64,000 bases of DNA from Herminiimonas sp. (GTDB lineage: Bacteria > Pseudomonadota > Gammaproteobacteria > Burkholderiales > Burkholderiaceae_D). Position numbers and translations under genes: made by a program. Positions 40,830 to 51,631 of the stretch are shown here, one piece after another; within the stretch, counting starts at the first letter, position 1; each line of letters begins with the position of its first letter. The stretch covers positions 1 to 64,000 of the forward strand of contig JAQGLW010000064.1 in NCBI GenBank assembly GCA_028292665.1. The letters run 5' to 3'. The notes beneath the pieces were generated by a model. It saw only the letters and a program-made list of their open reading frames with translations. It was not told the DNA's origin and searched no databases.

Positions 40830-41787
40830 GATGGCAATGAATGAATCGGAGGCCCACGAAGAACAGGCGCAGCGACCGGAAGAGCCTGGCTTTGTGCTGC
40901 CGGGAGCGCAACTGGCGGCACAGCGTGAGGCGCTGAATTGGTCGGTTGAACAGGCAGCAATCCAGTTGAACCTTGCTCCACGTCAGATTCAGGCAATCGA
41001 AGACGATAATTATGCGGCGTTGCCCGGCATGGCCAGCGTGCGCGGCTTTATCCGGTCCTATGCAAAATTATTGAAAATGGATCCGGTGCCTTTGCTGCTG
41101 ATGATCGCAAATGAATCGGCAGCTGCAAGCGACTTGTCGCTGCGGCGCCCGCTGTCTGTCATACCTTTTTCGGACAACCGTTTGTCGTCGATGAACGAAC
41201 GTCGGTGGTCATTCAAATCGAAGATTGCCGTATTTCTGTTGATCTTGTTGTTGGCAGGAATGTTCGGCGGCCAGTGGATGGGGTGGATCTCGATCCTGCC
41301 GCAGTCGCTGTCCATCAAAATGAATAAGGCGTCGGCAGCGCACGGTTCTGCGCCGGATAATACGGGTGCCGTCAGTGTCGATAACACAAATCCGGTTGCG
41401 GCCACTAATGCAGCGAATGATACGGCCGGCCCAGGCCAAGCCGACAGAACAGCGGGTGAGCCGGCGATACCCGGCGGTACCGCAACGCCGGCATCGCCGC
41501 CGACAGCGGCTGCGAATGCCCCCGCAACGGAAGATATCGCTGCCGATGCAAAAAACGGGCTTGTTTTAAAAGTGCGCGAAGATTCATGGATCGAAATCAG
41601 GCGGCCGGATGACAGCACATTGATTTCACGCCTGGCCAAGGCAGGTACGATCGAGACGTTCAGAATCACCGGGCCGGTATCGTTGACCGTCGGAAATGCA
41701 TCCGGAGTCGATGCGGTATTACGCGGAACGCCGATAGAATTGCAAGTCGGCGCAAAGAGCAATGTCGCCCGATTAAACTTGAAGTAA
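40822..41787 (+). CDS. RodZ-like protein: XRE helix-turn-helix, one TM, DUF4115
   Basis: This 321-residue protein has a cytoplasmic helix-turn-helix of the HTH_25 type (about 30-95, LAAQREALNWSVEQAAIQL), one transmembrane helix (about 139-160, IAVFLLILLLAGMFGG) and an Ala/Pro/Thr-rich periplasmic linker. A C-terminal DUF4115 domain (from about 240, LVLKVREDSWIEIRRPD) follows. This is the architecture of RodZ, which links MreB to the envelope and keeps rod shape. The start overlaps the pilW end by eight bases. rodZ beside ispG and hisS is a conserved arrangement. Confidence 0.88.
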   Translation: MSEMAMNESEAHEEQAQRPEEPGFVLPGAQLAAQREALNWSVEQAAIQLNLAPRQIQAIEDDNYAALPGMASVRGFIRSYAKLLKMDPVPLLLMIANESAAASDLSLRRPLSVIPFSDNRLSSMNERRWSFKSKIAVFLLILLLAGMFGGQWMGWISILPQSLSIKMNKASAAHGSAPDNTGAVSVDNTNPVAATNAANDTAGPGQADRTAGEPAIPGGTATPASPPTAAANAPATEDIAADAKNGLVLKVREDSWIEIRRPDDSTLISRLAKAGTIETFRITGPVSLTVGNASGVDAVLRGTPIELQVGAKSNVARLNLK

Positions 41788-41796
41788 ACAGCGCCT

Positions 41797-43068
41797 ATGT
41801 CATCAATCAATTCGCCAATCGCTTCCGGTCCGCTGGTCCGGCATAAAGGCCGGCGCGCGGTGGTTCGCTATGGCGCGCGCGAAATAATCATTGGCGGCGA
41901 TGCTCCGGTGGTCGTCCAATCGATGACGAACACAGATACCGCCGATGTGGTTGCAACCGCAATCCAGGTCAAGGAACTGGCGCGGGCGGGTTCCGAACTG
42001 GTGCGTATTACCGTCAACAATCCGGAAGCTGCGGCTGCAGTGCCCGCAATTCGCGAGCAGCTCGACAAGATGGATATCGATGTGCCTCTGGTGGGCGATT
42101 TCCATTACAACGGGCACAAGCTTTTGAACGATTATCCCGATTGTGCAAGAGCGCTGTCGAAATACCGGATCAATCCAGGCAACGTAGGTCAGGGCGCCAA
42201 ACGCGACACGCAGTTCGCGCAGATGATCGAAGCCGCCTGCAAGTACGACAAGCCGGTCCGGATCGGCGTCAATTGGGGCAGTCTCGACCAGGCATTATTG
42301 GCGCGGATCATGGATGAAAACGCGCAGCGCGCCACACCATGGAGCGCGCAGGCCGTGATGTATGAGGCGCTCGTTACCTCCGCCGTCGAGAGTGCGCGAC
42401 GCGCGGAAGAACTCGGCTTGGCCGGCGACCGGATCATCCTGTCATGCAAGGTATCCGGCGTGCAGGATTTGATTGCGGTATATCGCGAACTCGCCCGGCG
42501 CTGCGACTACCCGCTGCATCTGGGCTTGACCGAAGCCGGCATGGGCAGCAAGGGCATTGTGGCTTCCACTGCGGCGTTGTCGGTACTGCTGCAGGAAGGC
42601 ATCGGCGATACCATCCGCATTTCGCTTACGCCGGAACCGGGCGGGGACCGCACGAAAGAAGTGATTGTCGCGCAAGAGATTTTGCAAACGATGGGATTGC
42701 GCAAATTCACGCCGATGGTCATTGCCTGTCCCGGCTGCGGACGCACCACCTCGACGGTATTCCAGGAACTGGCAGACAGTATTCAAACCTACCTGCGTGA
42801 TCAGATGCCGCTATGGAAAAAGCAATACCCCGGCGTCGAAGGCATGAACGTCGCAGTGATGGGCTGTATCGTGAACGGCCCGGGCGAATCCAAGCATGCC
42901 AACATCGGCATCAGCCTGCCTGGCACCGGCGAGTCGCCGGCTGCGCCGGTATTTGTCGATGGCGAGAAAACAGTCACTTTGCGCGGAGAACGCATCGCCG
43001 AAGAATTTCAGGCCATCGTGCTTGATTATGTCAAGACACGTTATGGAAAAGAAGCGGCCGCCATTTAA
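41797..43068 (+). CDS. ispG: 4-hydroxy-3-methylbut-2-en-1-yl diphosphate synthase
   Basis: This 423-residue enzyme catalyses the penultimate step of the MEP isoprenoid pathway. The [4Fe-4S] ligands are in CPGCGRTTS and GCIVNGPGE, and the N-terminal TIM barrel begins with [14 protein letters not shown]. The protein has the insert of about 40 residues usual in beta-proteobacteria compared with the 372-residue E. coli protein. It acts in the cytoplasm with flavodoxin or ferredoxin as electron donor. Confidence 0.96.
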   Translation: MSSINSPIASGPLVRHKGRRAVVRYGAREIIIGGDAPVVVQSMTNTDTADVVATAIQVKELARAGSELVRITVNNPEAAAAVPAIREQLDKMDIDVPLVGDFHYNGHKLLNDYPDCARALSKYRINPGNVGQGAKRDTQFAQMIEAACKYDKPVRIGVNWGSLDQALLARIMDENAQRATPWSAQAVMYEALVTSAVESARRAEELGLAGDRIILSCKVSGVQDLIAVYRELARRCDYPLHLGLTEAGMGSKGIVASTAALSVLLQEGIGDTIRISLTPEPGGDRTKEVIVAQEILQTMGLRKFTPMVIACPGCGRTTSTVFQELADSIQTYLRDQMPLWKKQYPGVEGMNVAVMGCIVNGPGESKHANIGISLPGTGESPAAPVFVDGEKTVTLRGERIAEEFQAIVLDYVKTRYGKEAAAI

Positions 43069-43106
43069 TCACGCCGCATGCAAGTTGCAAACAAGTAATC
43101 CACAAA

Positions 43107-44456
43107 ATGTCAGAAATTAAAAAAGCAGAAAAAATTGTCGGCGTTAAAGGGATGAATGATATCCTGCCCGTCGATGCCCCGCTGTGGGAATTGTTCGAAA
43201 ACACCGTTCAGACGGTATTGAAGAGCTACGGTTTCCAGCAGATACGCACACCGATCGTCGAGCCTACTGCGCTGTTTGCCCGAGGTTTGGGAGAAGTCAC
43301 CGATATCGTCGAAAAAGAGATGTATTCCTTTACCGATTCGATGAATGGAGACAACCTGACGTTGCGGCCCGAAAGCACGGCAGGCGTGGTGCGTGCCGTG
43401 CTGGAACATAATCTGACCTACGACGGCCCCAAGCGCTTGTGGTATGCCGGCCCGATGTTCCGCCATGAGAGGCCGCAGCGCGGCCGGTATCGCCAGTTTC
43501 ATCAGGTGGGCGCCGAAGCGATCGGCTTTACCGGACCCGATATCGATGCGGAATTGATCATGTTGTGCCAGCGGCTATGGGACGATCTGGGGCTGGACAA
43601 TATCAGACTGGAATTGAATTCGATCGGCAATGCCGACGAGCGTAACCGGCATCGTGCGGATCTGGTGGCTTATTTCGAACAGCATAAGGAACTGCTGGAC
43701 GCAGACGCGCAACGGCGTTTGCATTCGAATCCGCTGCGGATTCTCGATACCAAGAACCCGGCAATGCAGCAGATGGTGAATGCCGCGCCGAAGCTGCTTG
43801 ATTATCTGGGCGAAGAATCACGCACCCATTTTGAGGGCGTACAGAAAATTCTGCGCCATGGCAATATTCCGTTTACGATCAATCCGCGATTGGTGCGCGG
43901 CATGGATTACTACAACCGTACAGTGTTCGAATGGGTAACGGACCAGTTGGGTTCGCAAGGCACGGTATGCGGCGGCGGCCGCTATGATCCGCTGGTCGAA
44001 ATGTTCGGCGGCAAGCCGACGCCTGCATGCGGGTTCGCAATCGGCGTAGAACGTCTGCTGGAGCTGATGAAAGCGTCCGGGGAACAGTTTGCGCCGAACC
44101 AATGCGACGTCTATGTGGTGCATCAAGGCGACGCTGCGCAGCTGCAGGCGTTTGTATTGGCGGAACGTTTGCGTGATGCCGGGCTCGATGTTGTGCTACA
44201 TTGCGCATCGACGAATGCCGGCGGCAGTTTCAAATCCCAGATGAAACGGGCCGACGCCAGCGGCGCGGCGTATGCGGTCATTATCGGCGAGGATGAAGTC
44301 GCCAAAGGGGTTGCAGCGGTTAAAGCCATGCGCGCGGGCGAGGCGGAAAATAACCAGGCTATGGTCGCATTCGACGGCGTCGCGGATTATCTGGTCGACC
44401 AGATCGTCGGCGCAGACGAGCATGACCACACCGAGCACGTACATTATCACCACTAA
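43107..44456 (+). CDS. hisS: Histidyl-tRNA synthetase
   Basis: This 449-residue class II synthetase charges tRNA-His. Motif 2 is in [20 protein letters not shown], the histidine-binding motifs are [15 protein letters not shown] and [16 protein letters not shown], and the C-terminal anticodon-binding domain runs from about residue 330. The extreme C-terminus is His/Glu/Asp-rich ([13 protein letters not shown]), an unusual acidic and metal-binding-looking tail. It lies between ispG and the YfgM gene. Confidence 0.96.
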   Translation: MSEIKKAEKIVGVKGMNDILPVDAPLWELFENTVQTVLKSYGFQQIRTPIVEPTALFARGLGEVTDIVEKEMYSFTDSMNGDNLTLRPESTAGVVRAVLEHNLTYDGPKRLWYAGPMFRHERPQRGRYRQFHQVGAEAIGFTGPDIDAELIMLCQRLWDDLGLDNIRLELNSIGNADERNRHRADLVAYFEQHKELLDADAQRRLHSNPLRILDTKNPAMQQMVNAAPKLLDYLGEESRTHFEGVQKILRHGNIPFTINPRLVRGMDYYNRTVFEWVTDQLGSQGTVCGGGRYDPLVEMFGGKPTPACGFAIGVERLLELMKASGEQFAPNQCDVYVVHQGDAAQLQAFVLAERLRDAGLDVVLHCASTNAGGSFKSQMKRADASGAAYAVIIGEDEVAKGVAAVKAMRAGEAENNQAMVAFDGVADYLVDQIVGADEHDHTEHVHYHH

Positions 44457-44468
44457 CATTACATTCTC

Positions 44469-45119
44469 ATGGCATACGATCTCGAAGAACAGGAACAGCT
44501 GGCGTCCATCAAGTCCTGGTGGAACCAATACGGCAACCTGGCGACATGGCTGCTCATCATCGTGCTGGGCGCCTATGCGGCATGGTCCGGCTGGAATTAT
44601 TACCAGCGCAACCAGTCCTCCCAGGCGGCGCAACTTTATCAAGAATTGCAAAAAGCGGTCATGGCAAAGGACAATGCCAAAGTGCAGCGCGCAGCGACCG
44701 ACATGCAGGATAGATTTGGCAGAACCGCCTACGCGCAAATGAGCGGACTGGCAGCGGCCAAGTCCGCGTTCGACGCGAATGATCCGAAAGCCGCGAAAGC
44801 GCAGTTGCAATGGATTGCCGATAACGGCCATGACGATGAGTACAAGGCGATCGCAAAAATCCGGCTGGCCGGCATCCTGCTCGATGAAAAAGCATATGAC
44901 GATGGCCTGAAACTGCTTGCCGGCGACTACCCTGCGCAGTTTGCCGGCGTCGTTGCCGATCGCAAGGGCGATATCCTGGCCGCGCAGAATAAAATTGAAG
45001 AGGCGCGCAGCGCCTATCAGTCGGCACTGGATAAAACGGATCAAAAGAATCCGGGCCGCCAGCTGATCCAGCTCAAATTGGACGCGATTGGCGGCGCACC
45101 CGCCAAAGCAGCGGCTTAA
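44469..45119 (+). CDS. YfgM-like TPR membrane protein (SecYEG-associated)
   Basis: This 216-residue protein has one N-terminal membrane helix (about 23-41, ATWLLIIVLGAYAAWSGW) and a periplasmic TPR region. The family (TPR_21, YfgM) associates with the SecYEG translocon and the chaperone PpiD in E. coli. The N-terminal YDLEEQEQLASIKSWWNQYG is the family signature. Its place before bamB and after hisS is conserved. Confidence 0.88.
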   Translation: MAYDLEEQEQLASIKSWWNQYGNLATWLLIIVLGAYAAWSGWNYYQRNQSSQAAQLYQELQKAVMAKDNAKVQRAATDMQDRFGRTAYAQMSGLAAAKSAFDANDPKAAKAQLQWIADNGHDDEYKAIAKIRLAGILLDEKAYDDGLKLLAGDYPAQFAGVVADRKGDILAAQNKIEEARSAYQSALDKTDQKNPGRQLIQLKLDAIGGAPAKAAA

Positions 45120-45137
45120 CCAGGCAAAGGGAAAAAT

Positions 45138-46295
45138 ATGCGTATTGCAGCGAGGTTGGCGTGTTTAGGTGGAGTAGCCGTATTGGCAGGATGTTCTACG
45201 CTGTCCTCATTGAATCCTTTCGCCAGCAAGCCGGTGCCGCGCAATCCGCCGGCTGCCTTGACGGAGTTCAAGCAGACGCTGGGTGTTCGTACCGCGTGGT
45301 CGGCATCAATCGGTAATGCGGGTGCTTATGTTTTTTCGCCTGCCAGCGCGAGCGGAAGTCTCTTCGTCGCCGCAGCTGACGGTTCGATCATGCGCATCGA
45401 AGAGGCAAGCGGCCGCTCGCTGTGGCGCGTTAACGCAGGCATGCCTTTGACAGCAGGCGTCGGCAGCGACGGCAATACCGTTGCAGTGGCAGGAACGAAT
45501 GGCGCGCTGCTGGTATTCGACGGAACCGGGAAAATGCGCTGGAAGGCGCAAGCATCAAGTGAAATCCTGTCTGCTCCGGCAGTAGGCCAGGGACTGGTGA
45601 TCGTGCGCAGCATCGACAATCGCATCGTTGCATTCGATGCGGATTCCGGCGTGCGCCGCTGGTCGGTTCAACGTACTGCGCCGTCCTTGATTCTGCGCAG
45701 CGCGCCAGGCATCGTGATTGCCGGGCAGACTGCCTTTGTGGCATTGCCCGGCGGAAGATTACTGGCGCTGGCCATGTCCAATGGCGGTCCGCGTTGGGAA
45801 GTCGCGGTGGGCGATCCGCGCGGCGCGACCGAATTGGAGCGTATAGCCGATGTGTCCGGGTCGCCTGTGGTATTGGGACGCGAAGTATGCGCAGTGGCTT
45901 ATCAGGGGCGGATCGCCTGTTTCGATGCGGTCAGCGGCGCGGCCCGCTGGAACAAGGAATTCTCCAGCGATGTGGGTATCGGCGTTGACGAGCGCTTCAT
46001 ATTTGCGGCCAATGAGCTCGGCATTTTAAATGCCTTTACCCGTGATACCGGAGCAAGCGTGTGGCGCAACAACAAGCTGGCAAACCGCCGCCTGTCGACG
46101 CCCGTTTCATTCGGACGCTCGGTAGCCGTCGGCGACGGCCAGGGGTATATCCATTTCCTTTCCCGCGAAGACGGCTCCTTTCTCGCCCGTGTCGGCACCG
46201 ACGGCAGCCGGATAGCCGCCACTCCCGTGGTCTCCGGTGCAAATGTGATTTTTCAAACTCAGGCAGGAGCAGTGGTTGCATTAGCGGCCGAGTAA
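45138..46295 (+). CDS. bamB: Outer membrane assembly lipoprotein BamB
   Basis: This 385-residue lipoprotein (lipobox LAGC, Cys at about 19) folds as a beta-propeller of PQQ-like repeats, for example [20 protein letters not shown] and [17 protein letters not shown]. It is a non-essential part of the BAM complex that inserts beta-barrel proteins into the outer membrane. It sits between the YfgM gene and der. Confidence 0.95.
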   Translation: MRIAARLACLGGVAVLAGCSTLSSLNPFASKPVPRNPPAALTEFKQTLGVRTAWSASIGNAGAYVFSPASASGSLFVAAADGSIMRIEEASGRSLWRVNAGMPLTAGVGSDGNTVAVAGTNGALLVFDGTGKMRWKAQASSEILSAPAVGQGLVIVRSIDNRIVAFDADSGVRRWSVQRTAPSLILRSAPGIVIAGQTAFVALPGGRLLALAMSNGGPRWEVAVGDPRGATELERIADVSGSPVVLGREVCAVAYQGRIACFDAVSGAARWNKEFSSDVGIGVDERFIFAANELGILNAFTRDTGASVWRNNKLANRRLSTPVSFGRSVAVGDGQGYIHFLSREDGSFLARVGTDGSRIAATPVVSGANVIFQTQAGAVVALAAE

Positions 46296-46302
46296 CAATT
46301 TG

Positions 46303-47646
46303 ATGAAGCCGGTTATTGCACTTGTAGGCCGACCCAATGTCGGTAAATCCACGTTGTTCAATCGGCTTACCCGTTCACGTGATGCGCTGGTGGCCGATCT
46401 TCCCGGATTGACCCGTGACCGGCATTACGGTGAAGGCCGGATGGGCGAACGTCCGTTCCTGGCTATCGATACCGGTGGTTTCGAACCGGTCGCCAAGGAC
46501 GGCATCATGCATGAAATGGCGAAGCAGACCAAGCAGGCTGTGGCCGAAGCCGATGTGGTCGTTTTCATCGTTGATGGGCGTCAAGGACTGACGCCGCATG
46601 ATAAGACCATCACGGATTTTTTGCGCAAGTCCGGCCGCTCGGTAATGCTGGTGGTCAATAAATCCGAAGGCATGAAATATACTTCGGTCGCCGCCGATTT
46701 CTATGAGCTGGGGCTGGGCGACCCATATGTCATTTCTGCAGCGCATGGCGATGGCGTGATGGACCTGGTGGATGAAGCGCTCAACCTGGCTTTCGTTCAA
46801 CAGCCGGCTGCAGAAGAAGAGTCCGAAGCATCGACCAGAGGCATCAAGATTGCGATCGTCGGCCGTCCGAACGTCGGCAAATCAACGCTGGTAAATACAC
46901 TTCTGGGGGAAGAGCGCGTCATTGCATTCGATATGCCGGGCACTACCCGCGATTCGATCGAAATTCCGTTCGAGCGCGACGGCAAGCAATATACGTTGAT
47001 CGATACGGCGGGCATACGCCGGCGCGGCAAGGTTTTCGAGGCGATCGAGAAATTTTCCGTCGTTAAAACCCTGCAGTCCATTTCAGAGGCAAATGTAGTC
47101 TTGCTGCTGCTGGATGCACAGCAGGACATATCGGAGCAGGATGCACACATTGCTGGATTCATACTGGAAACGGGCCGGGCGCTGGTAATTGGCGTCAATA
47201 AATGGGATGGCTTGACCAGCGATCGGCGCGACGAAATCAAGATGGACCTTGAGCGCAAACTCAATTTTCTGTCGTTTGCGAAACTCCATTTCATCTCCGC
47301 ACTGAAATCGACCGGCATAGGGCCGTTGATGAAGTCGATCGATTCGGCATATGCGGCGGCGATGGCCAATCTGCCTACACCCAAGCTTACCCGCGCCTTG
47401 ATCGAAGCGGTCGAACACCAGCAGCCGCGCCGCAAGGGATCGATTCGTCCCAAATTGAGGTATGCGCATCAGGGCGGACAGAATCCGCCGATCATCGTCA
47501 TTCACGGCAATGCGCTGGAAGCGATTGACGCAAACTACAAACGTTATCTTGAAAAGCATTTTCGCGAAACTTTTTCACTGGTGGGGACTCCATTACGTAT
47601 AGAGTTGCGCTCTAGTAAAAACCCTTACATGAAGCCTGAAAAATAA
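46303..47646 (+). CDS. der: GTPase Der (ribosome assembly)
   Basis: This 447-residue protein contains two tandem G domains. The first P-loop is GRPNVGKST near residue 8 with DLPGLTRDR, and the second is GRPNVGKST near residue 187 with [13 protein letters not shown] and NKSE motifs give guanine specificity. A C-terminal KH-like domain follows. Der is needed for maturation of the 50S ribosomal subunit. The ATG at 46303 was taken over the TTG at 46300. Confidence 0.96.
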   Translation: MKPVIALVGRPNVGKSTLFNRLTRSRDALVADLPGLTRDRHYGEGRMGERPFLAIDTGGFEPVAKDGIMHEMAKQTKQAVAEADVVVFIVDGRQGLTPHDKTITDFLRKSGRSVMLVVNKSEGMKYTSVAADFYELGLGDPYVISAAHGDGVMDLVDEALNLAFVQQPAAEEESEASTRGIKIAIVGRPNVGKSTLVNTLLGEERVIAFDMPGTTRDSIEIPFERDGKQYTLIDTAGIRRRGKVFEAIEKFSVVKTLQSISEANVVLLLLDAQQDISEQDAHIAGFILETGRALVIGVNKWDGLTSDRRDEIKMDLERKLNFLSFAKLHFISALKSTGIGPLMKSIDSAYAAAMANLPTPKLTRALIEAVEHQQPRRKGSIRPKLRYAHQGGQNPPIIVIHGNALEAIDANYKRYLEKHFRETFSLVGTPLRIELRSSKNPYMKPEK

Positions 47647-47775
47647 AATTTGATTGATTTGGCTTGGTAATCGATATGAAATCGATTACATTCGTCATAC
47701 TGTCGTACTTAGCAGGCACTTGAAAATGAACGAGTTGCCTCCAACTCCTGATCACAACAACACAATGGAGCTTCC

Positions 47776-48012
47776 ATGAGCAATAAAGGGCAATTGTTAC
47801 AAGACCCCTTCCTCAACGCCTTACGTAAAGAGCATGTCCCTGTCTCGATTTATCTGGTCAACGGAATCAAGCTTCAGGGCCATATCGAATCTTTCGATCA
47901 ATATGTCGTTCTGCTGCGTAATACCGTGACGCAAATGGTATACAAGCACGCCATTTCCACTGTTGTGCCCGCACGCGCCGTTAATCTGAATCTTGAACCA
48001 GAAACAGAATAA
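47776..48012 (+). CDS. hfq: RNA chaperone Hfq
   Basis: This 78-residue Sm-like protein forms hexamers and pairs small RNAs with mRNAs. [20 protein letters not shown] and [17 protein letters not shown] are the Sm1 part, and [12 protein letters not shown] is the Sm2 motif. It has almost no disordered tail (NLNLEPETE), as usual for beta-proteobacteria. It leads the hfq-hflX-hflK-hflC set, and rpoS, a classical Hfq-regulated gene, is in the same window. Confidence 0.97.
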   Translation: MSNKGQLLQDPFLNALRKEHVPVSIYLVNGIKLQGHIESFDQYVVLLRNTVTQMVYKHAISTVVPARAVNLNLEPETE

Positions 48013-48050
48013 CGCGTTGTACGCGTGTAACCCGATGCGCAGGCCGTAGT

Positions 48051-49172
48051 ATGCGTGCTGTATTAGTCGGTGTTGATTTCGGTAAAGGCGACTTTGCCGC
48101 AAGCCTTTCAGAATTGTCCTTGCTCTCCAGATCTGCAGGGGCGGATCCCATTACGACGATTATCGGCAGGCGCGCCAGTCCGGACGCGGCTTTTTTCGTG
48201 GGTTCCGGCAAGGCCGATGAAATTGCCCAAGCGATTGTCGAGGATGAACTCGATATCGTCGTTTTCAACCATGCACTGTCGCCTGCGCAGCAGCGAAATC
48301 TTGAACGGCGCCTGAACGTGCGGGTCATCGACCGCACCAGCCTGATACTGGACATCTTTGCTCAACGAGCCCAGAGTCATGAAGGCAAGGTTCAGGTTGA
48401 GCTGGCTCAACTGCAGCATCTTGCCACTCGCTTGATCCGCGGCTGGACCCACCTGGAGCGGCAAAAGGGTGGTATCGGCTTGCGCGGACCGGGTGAAACG
48501 CAGCTGGAAACAGACCGCCGCTTATTGGGTGACCGGGTCAAGGCCTTGCGTTCCAAGCTCGACAAGCTGCATCGCCAGCGTGCAACGCAGCGCCGGGCAA
48601 GAGGCCGCAATCATACATTTTCCGTCTCCCTGGTTGGATATACCAATGCCGGAAAATCAACGCTGTTCAATACGCTCACCAAAGCCCAGGTGTATGCAGC
48701 CGATCAGCTGTTTGCAACCCTGGACACAACCTCCCGCCGTATTTATCTGGGCGATGCAGGCAACGTGGTGGTATCCGACACAGTCGGATTTATCCGTGAA
48801 CTACCGCACCAGCTGGTTGCGGCTTTCCGTGCGACGCTCGAAGAAACGATCCACGCCGACCTGCTGCTGCATGTAGTCGATGCGGCCAGTCCGGTGCGAA
48901 TGGAGCAGATAGAGCAAGTCAATTCGGTGCTCAAGGAAATCGGTGCCGACCATATTCCTCAAATTCTGGTCTGGAACAAGATTGATGCAGCCGGCCTCGA
49001 TCCCGCTTTGGAACGTGATGAATATGATAAAATCCGACGTGTTTTTATCAGCGCCCAGACAGGAACAGGCGTTGACCTGTTGCGTCAGGCCGTTTCGGAA
49101 TATGCAGAGCTGAGCAATGCCGCACATCTTGATGGCGCGCAGCCTGCTGAACTCCATAACGTGCATTATTAA
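48051..49172 (+). CDS. hflX: GTPase HflX
   Basis: This 373-residue GTPase binds 50S ribosomal subunits and can split stalled ribosomes. The N-terminal HflX domain includes QLQHLATRLIRGWTHLERQ and GIGLRGPGETQLETDRR. The G domain has GYTNAGKSTLFN (P-loop), DTVGFIRELPH and NKID. It lies 38 bases after hfq on the same strand. Confidence 0.96.
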   Translation: MRAVLVGVDFGKGDFAASLSELSLLSRSAGADPITTIIGRRASPDAAFFVGSGKADEIAQAIVEDELDIVVFNHALSPAQQRNLERRLNVRVIDRTSLILDIFAQRAQSHEGKVQVELAQLQHLATRLIRGWTHLERQKGGIGLRGPGETQLETDRRLLGDRVKALRSKLDKLHRQRATQRRARGRNHTFSVSLVGYTNAGKSTLFNTLTKAQVYAADQLFATLDTTSRRIYLGDAGNVVVSDTVGFIRELPHQLVAAFRATLEETIHADLLLHVVDAASPVRMEQIEQVNSVLKEIGADHIPQILVWNKIDAAGLDPALERDEYDKIRRVFISAQTGTGVDLLRQAVSEYAELSNAAHLDGAQPAELHNVHY

Positions 49173-49223
49173 CGGAACTGATTAGCATTCCAACCTATTA
49201 CTCTTAAGCCGGATCGCGACAGA

Positions 49224-50525
49224 ATGCTTGTTTCCCTATTCAAGAAAATTGGCCTGATGTTTTCGCTGAACGATCCCCGCTGGGGACGCGGCTCGCAAAA
49301 CGACGATCAGCATCAAGGCCAGGACGGTAAAAAACCCAACGATGGCCCGCCCGATCTTGATCAATTATGGCGCGATTTCAACCAGCGGCTGAATCGTCTG
49401 TTCAACAAGAACGGCGGCGGCGGCGATTCCGGCGGCGGTTTGAAGCCGGACATGAAAGGCGCCGGCGTCGGTGCCGGGGTGGTTGCCGTCATTGTGCTTT
49501 TCCTGTGGCTGGTAAGCGGTTTCTTTATTGTCCAGGAAGGACAGACCGGCGTGGTAATGAGTTTTGGCAAATTCAGCCATATGACGCCCGCCGGCTTCAA
49601 CTGGCGTTGGCCCTATCCGATTCAAAGCCATGAAATCGTCAATGTTTCTCAAGTGCGTACCGTCGAAGTCGGCTACCGCTCCAGCGTCAGGAACAAGCAA
49701 CCGAAAGAGGCGTTGATGCTGACCGATGATGAAAATATTATCGATATCCAGTTTGCGGTGCAGTACAAGCTCAAGAACGCATCCGACTGGGTTTTCAACA
49801 ATCGCGACCAGGAAGAAATAGTCAAGCAAGTCGCTGAAACTTCGATCCGCGAGATCGTCGGCAAGAGCAAGATGGATTTCGTGCTTTACGAAGGCAGGGA
49901 GAAGGTTGCCCTCGATGTCGGCCAGTTGATGCAGCAAATCGTCGATCGCTATAAGACGGGCGTTCAGATCACGAATGTCACGATGCAGGGCGTTCAGCCG
50001 CCGGAGCAGGTGCAGGCCGCGTTCGATGATGCAGTCAGGGCGGGACAAGACCGCGAACGGCAAAAGAATGAAGGTCAGGCTTACGCCAATGACGTGATAC
50101 CTAAAGCCCGCGGCGCTGCAGCGCGTCTGATGCAGGAATCGGAAGCTTACCGCGCGCGCGTCACGGCGAACGCACAAGGCGATGCATCGCGCTTCAAGCA
50201 AGTGCTGGTCGAATATCAAAAAGCGCCGGCGGTGACCCGTGATCGCATGTATCTTGAAACGATGCAGCAAATTTTCTCGAATACCGCCAAGGTAATGGTC
50301 GACGCGAAAGGCGGCAATAACCTGTTGTACCTGCCGCTGGATAAACTGATTGCGCAATCGGCGGCCGGAGATGCGGCGGCCAATAAGCAGAATCAGAATC
50401 CTCCCGCATCGACCGGCACAGCCGGCAATCAGGTGCCCGATTCCTTGCCTGCACTTGAACCTCCGCAACGAAAGGATCCACGCGCCCGTGATGGCCGTGA
50501 CTCTCGCGATCGGGAGGTGCGCTGA
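49224..50525 (+). CDS. hflK: FtsH protease modulator HflK
   Basis: This 433-residue membrane protein has a Gly/Asp/Asn-rich cytoplasmic N-terminus (about 12-75), one membrane helix (about 78-101) and an SPFH/Band 7 domain that lies in the periplasm. YQKAPAVTRDRMYLETMQ is conserved near the C-terminus. With HflC it forms the large cage around FtsH that modulates turnover of membrane proteins. A second possible start is the ATG at 49257 (MFSLND). The stop overlaps the hflC start. Confidence 0.95.
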   Translation: MLVSLFKKIGLMFSLNDPRWGRGSQNDDQHQGQDGKKPNDGPPDLDQLWRDFNQRLNRLFNKNGGGGDSGGGLKPDMKGAGVGAGVVAVIVLFLWLVSGFFIVQEGQTGVVMSFGKFSHMTPAGFNWRWPYPIQSHEIVNVSQVRTVEVGYRSSVRNKQPKEALMLTDDENIIDIQFAVQYKLKNASDWVFNNRDQEEIVKQVAETSIREIVGKSKMDFVLYEGREKVALDVGQLMQQIVDRYKTGVQITNVTMQGVQPPEQVQAAFDDAVRAGQDRERQKNEGQAYANDVIPKARGAAARLMQESEAYRARVTANAQGDASRFKQVLVEYQKAPAVTRDRMYLETMQQIFSNTAKVMVDAKGGNNLLYLPLDKLIAQSAAGDAAANKQNQNPPASTGTAGNQVPDSLPALEPPQRKDPRARDGRDSRDREVR

Positions 50526-51415
50526 TGAACCGCGTTGTCTCTTACGTTATTGTCGCGCTGATAGCGCTGTCGATCCTGCTGTCGACCTTGTTCGTGGTTG
50601 ACCAGCGCCAGTATGCGATTGTGTTTGCGCTGGGCGAGGTCAAGCAGGTGATCAGCGAACCCGGCCTGCATTTCAAATTGCCGCCGCCGTTCCAGAACGT
50701 GATATTTCTGGACAAGCGCATTCTGACGCTGGATACACCCGAAGCGGACCGCTTCATCACCGCCGAGAAAAAGAACATTCTGGTCGATGCCTTCGTCAAG
50801 TGGCACATCATCGAGCCTAAACTTTACTTCGTCAGCTTCGGCGGCGATGAGCGCCGGGCGCAGGACCGCATGGCCCAGATCGTCAAGGCGGCTCTGAACG
50901 ATGAAATTACCAAACGCACTGTGCGCGAAGTGATCTCCGGCGAACGTGGCAAGGTCATGGACGGGATCCGCAAAAAGGTCACCGACGAAGCCAAGCAGAT
51001 TGGCGTGGAAATCATCGACGTGCGCCTGAAGCGAGTCGATTATGTCGAGCAGATCAATGCTTCGGTTTACGACCGGATGAAGGCGGAGCGCAGCCGCGTT
51101 GCCAATGAACTGCGCTCGACCGGTGCGGCGGAGTCCGAAAAAATCCGTGCAGACGCCGATAGGCAACGCACCGTGATCCTGGCGGAAGCTTATCGCGATG
51201 CCGAGAATATTCGCGGTGACGGCGATGCCAAGGCCTCGCAGATATATGCGCAAGCGTTCGGCCAGAATCCGGAATTTTACAAGTTTTACCGCAGCCTCGA
51301 AGCGTATCGCGCCAGTTTTAAAAGCCGTAACGATTTGTTCGTTATCGATCCCAATTCCGAGTTCTTCAAGTATTTCAAGGGCGCGGGAGTCGGATCAGGC
51401 AATATCAAAAAGTAA
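50525..51415 (+). CDS. hflC: FtsH protease modulator HflC
   Basis: This 296-residue partner of HflK has one N-terminal membrane helix (about 6-24, IVALIALSILLSTLFVV) and an SPFH domain with KRVDYVEQINASVYDRM and RIRADADR-type repeats near 200. YKFYRSLEAYRASF is the conserved C-terminal segment. It overlaps hflK by one base (TGATG). The stop overlaps the ATG of a degenerate DUF2065 frame. Confidence 0.95.
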   Translation: MNRVVSYVIVALIALSILLSTLFVVDQRQYAIVFALGEVKQVISEPGLHFKLPPPFQNVIFLDKRILTLDTPEADRFITAEKKNILVDAFVKWHIIEPKLYFVSFGGDERRAQDRMAQIVKAALNDEITKRTVREVISGERGKVMDGIRKKVTDEAKQIGVEIIDVRLKRVDYVEQINASVYDRMKAERSRVANELRSTGAAESEKIRADADRQRTVILAEAYRDAENIRGDGDAKASQIYAQAFGQNPEFYKFYRSLEAYRASFKSRNDLFVIDPNSEFFKYFKGAGVGSGNIKK

Positions 51416-51616
51416 TGCGCGTGCGTTGTAAAGGGATCGCCGACGATGGCATGTGTGGATTGATGCCGCTGATTGAGGGTATCATTCCATTTCTTTTGCC
51501 GGCGCATTGGCGAGAAGTTCTTGCTGACATCACTCGTATTCCCTGCGGTCGGCTCCTTTTTCGGGATTGACGGCACTATGCGGTTTGCAACCGGCTTGGC
51601 CCCTATTTTTTTCTGA
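51415..51616 (+). pseudogene. Degenerate DUF2065 (YjeT-like) gene
   Basis: In Burkholderiales a ~60-residue DUF2065 membrane protein is usually encoded between hflC and hisZ. Here the frame from the ATG at 51415 reads LMPLIEGIIPFLLPAHWREV, close to the family core, but stops at 51568-51570. In another frame the family C-terminus continues as FFGIDGTMRFATGL and ends at 51616. A frameshift near 51555-51562 (a run of T's) therefore breaks the gene. The N-terminal helix is also poorly preserved. A sequencing error in the T-run is the main alternative. Confidence 0.65.
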
Positions 51617-51631
51617 CGTATCTTTCCTGTC

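Noticed and set aside
40802-41810. Minus-strand Ala/Pro-rich frame opposite the RodZ-like gene
   Set aside because: The plus-strand protein has the full HTH-TM-DUF4115 layout; the opposite frame is a low-complexity shadow of its Ala/Pro/Thr linker.
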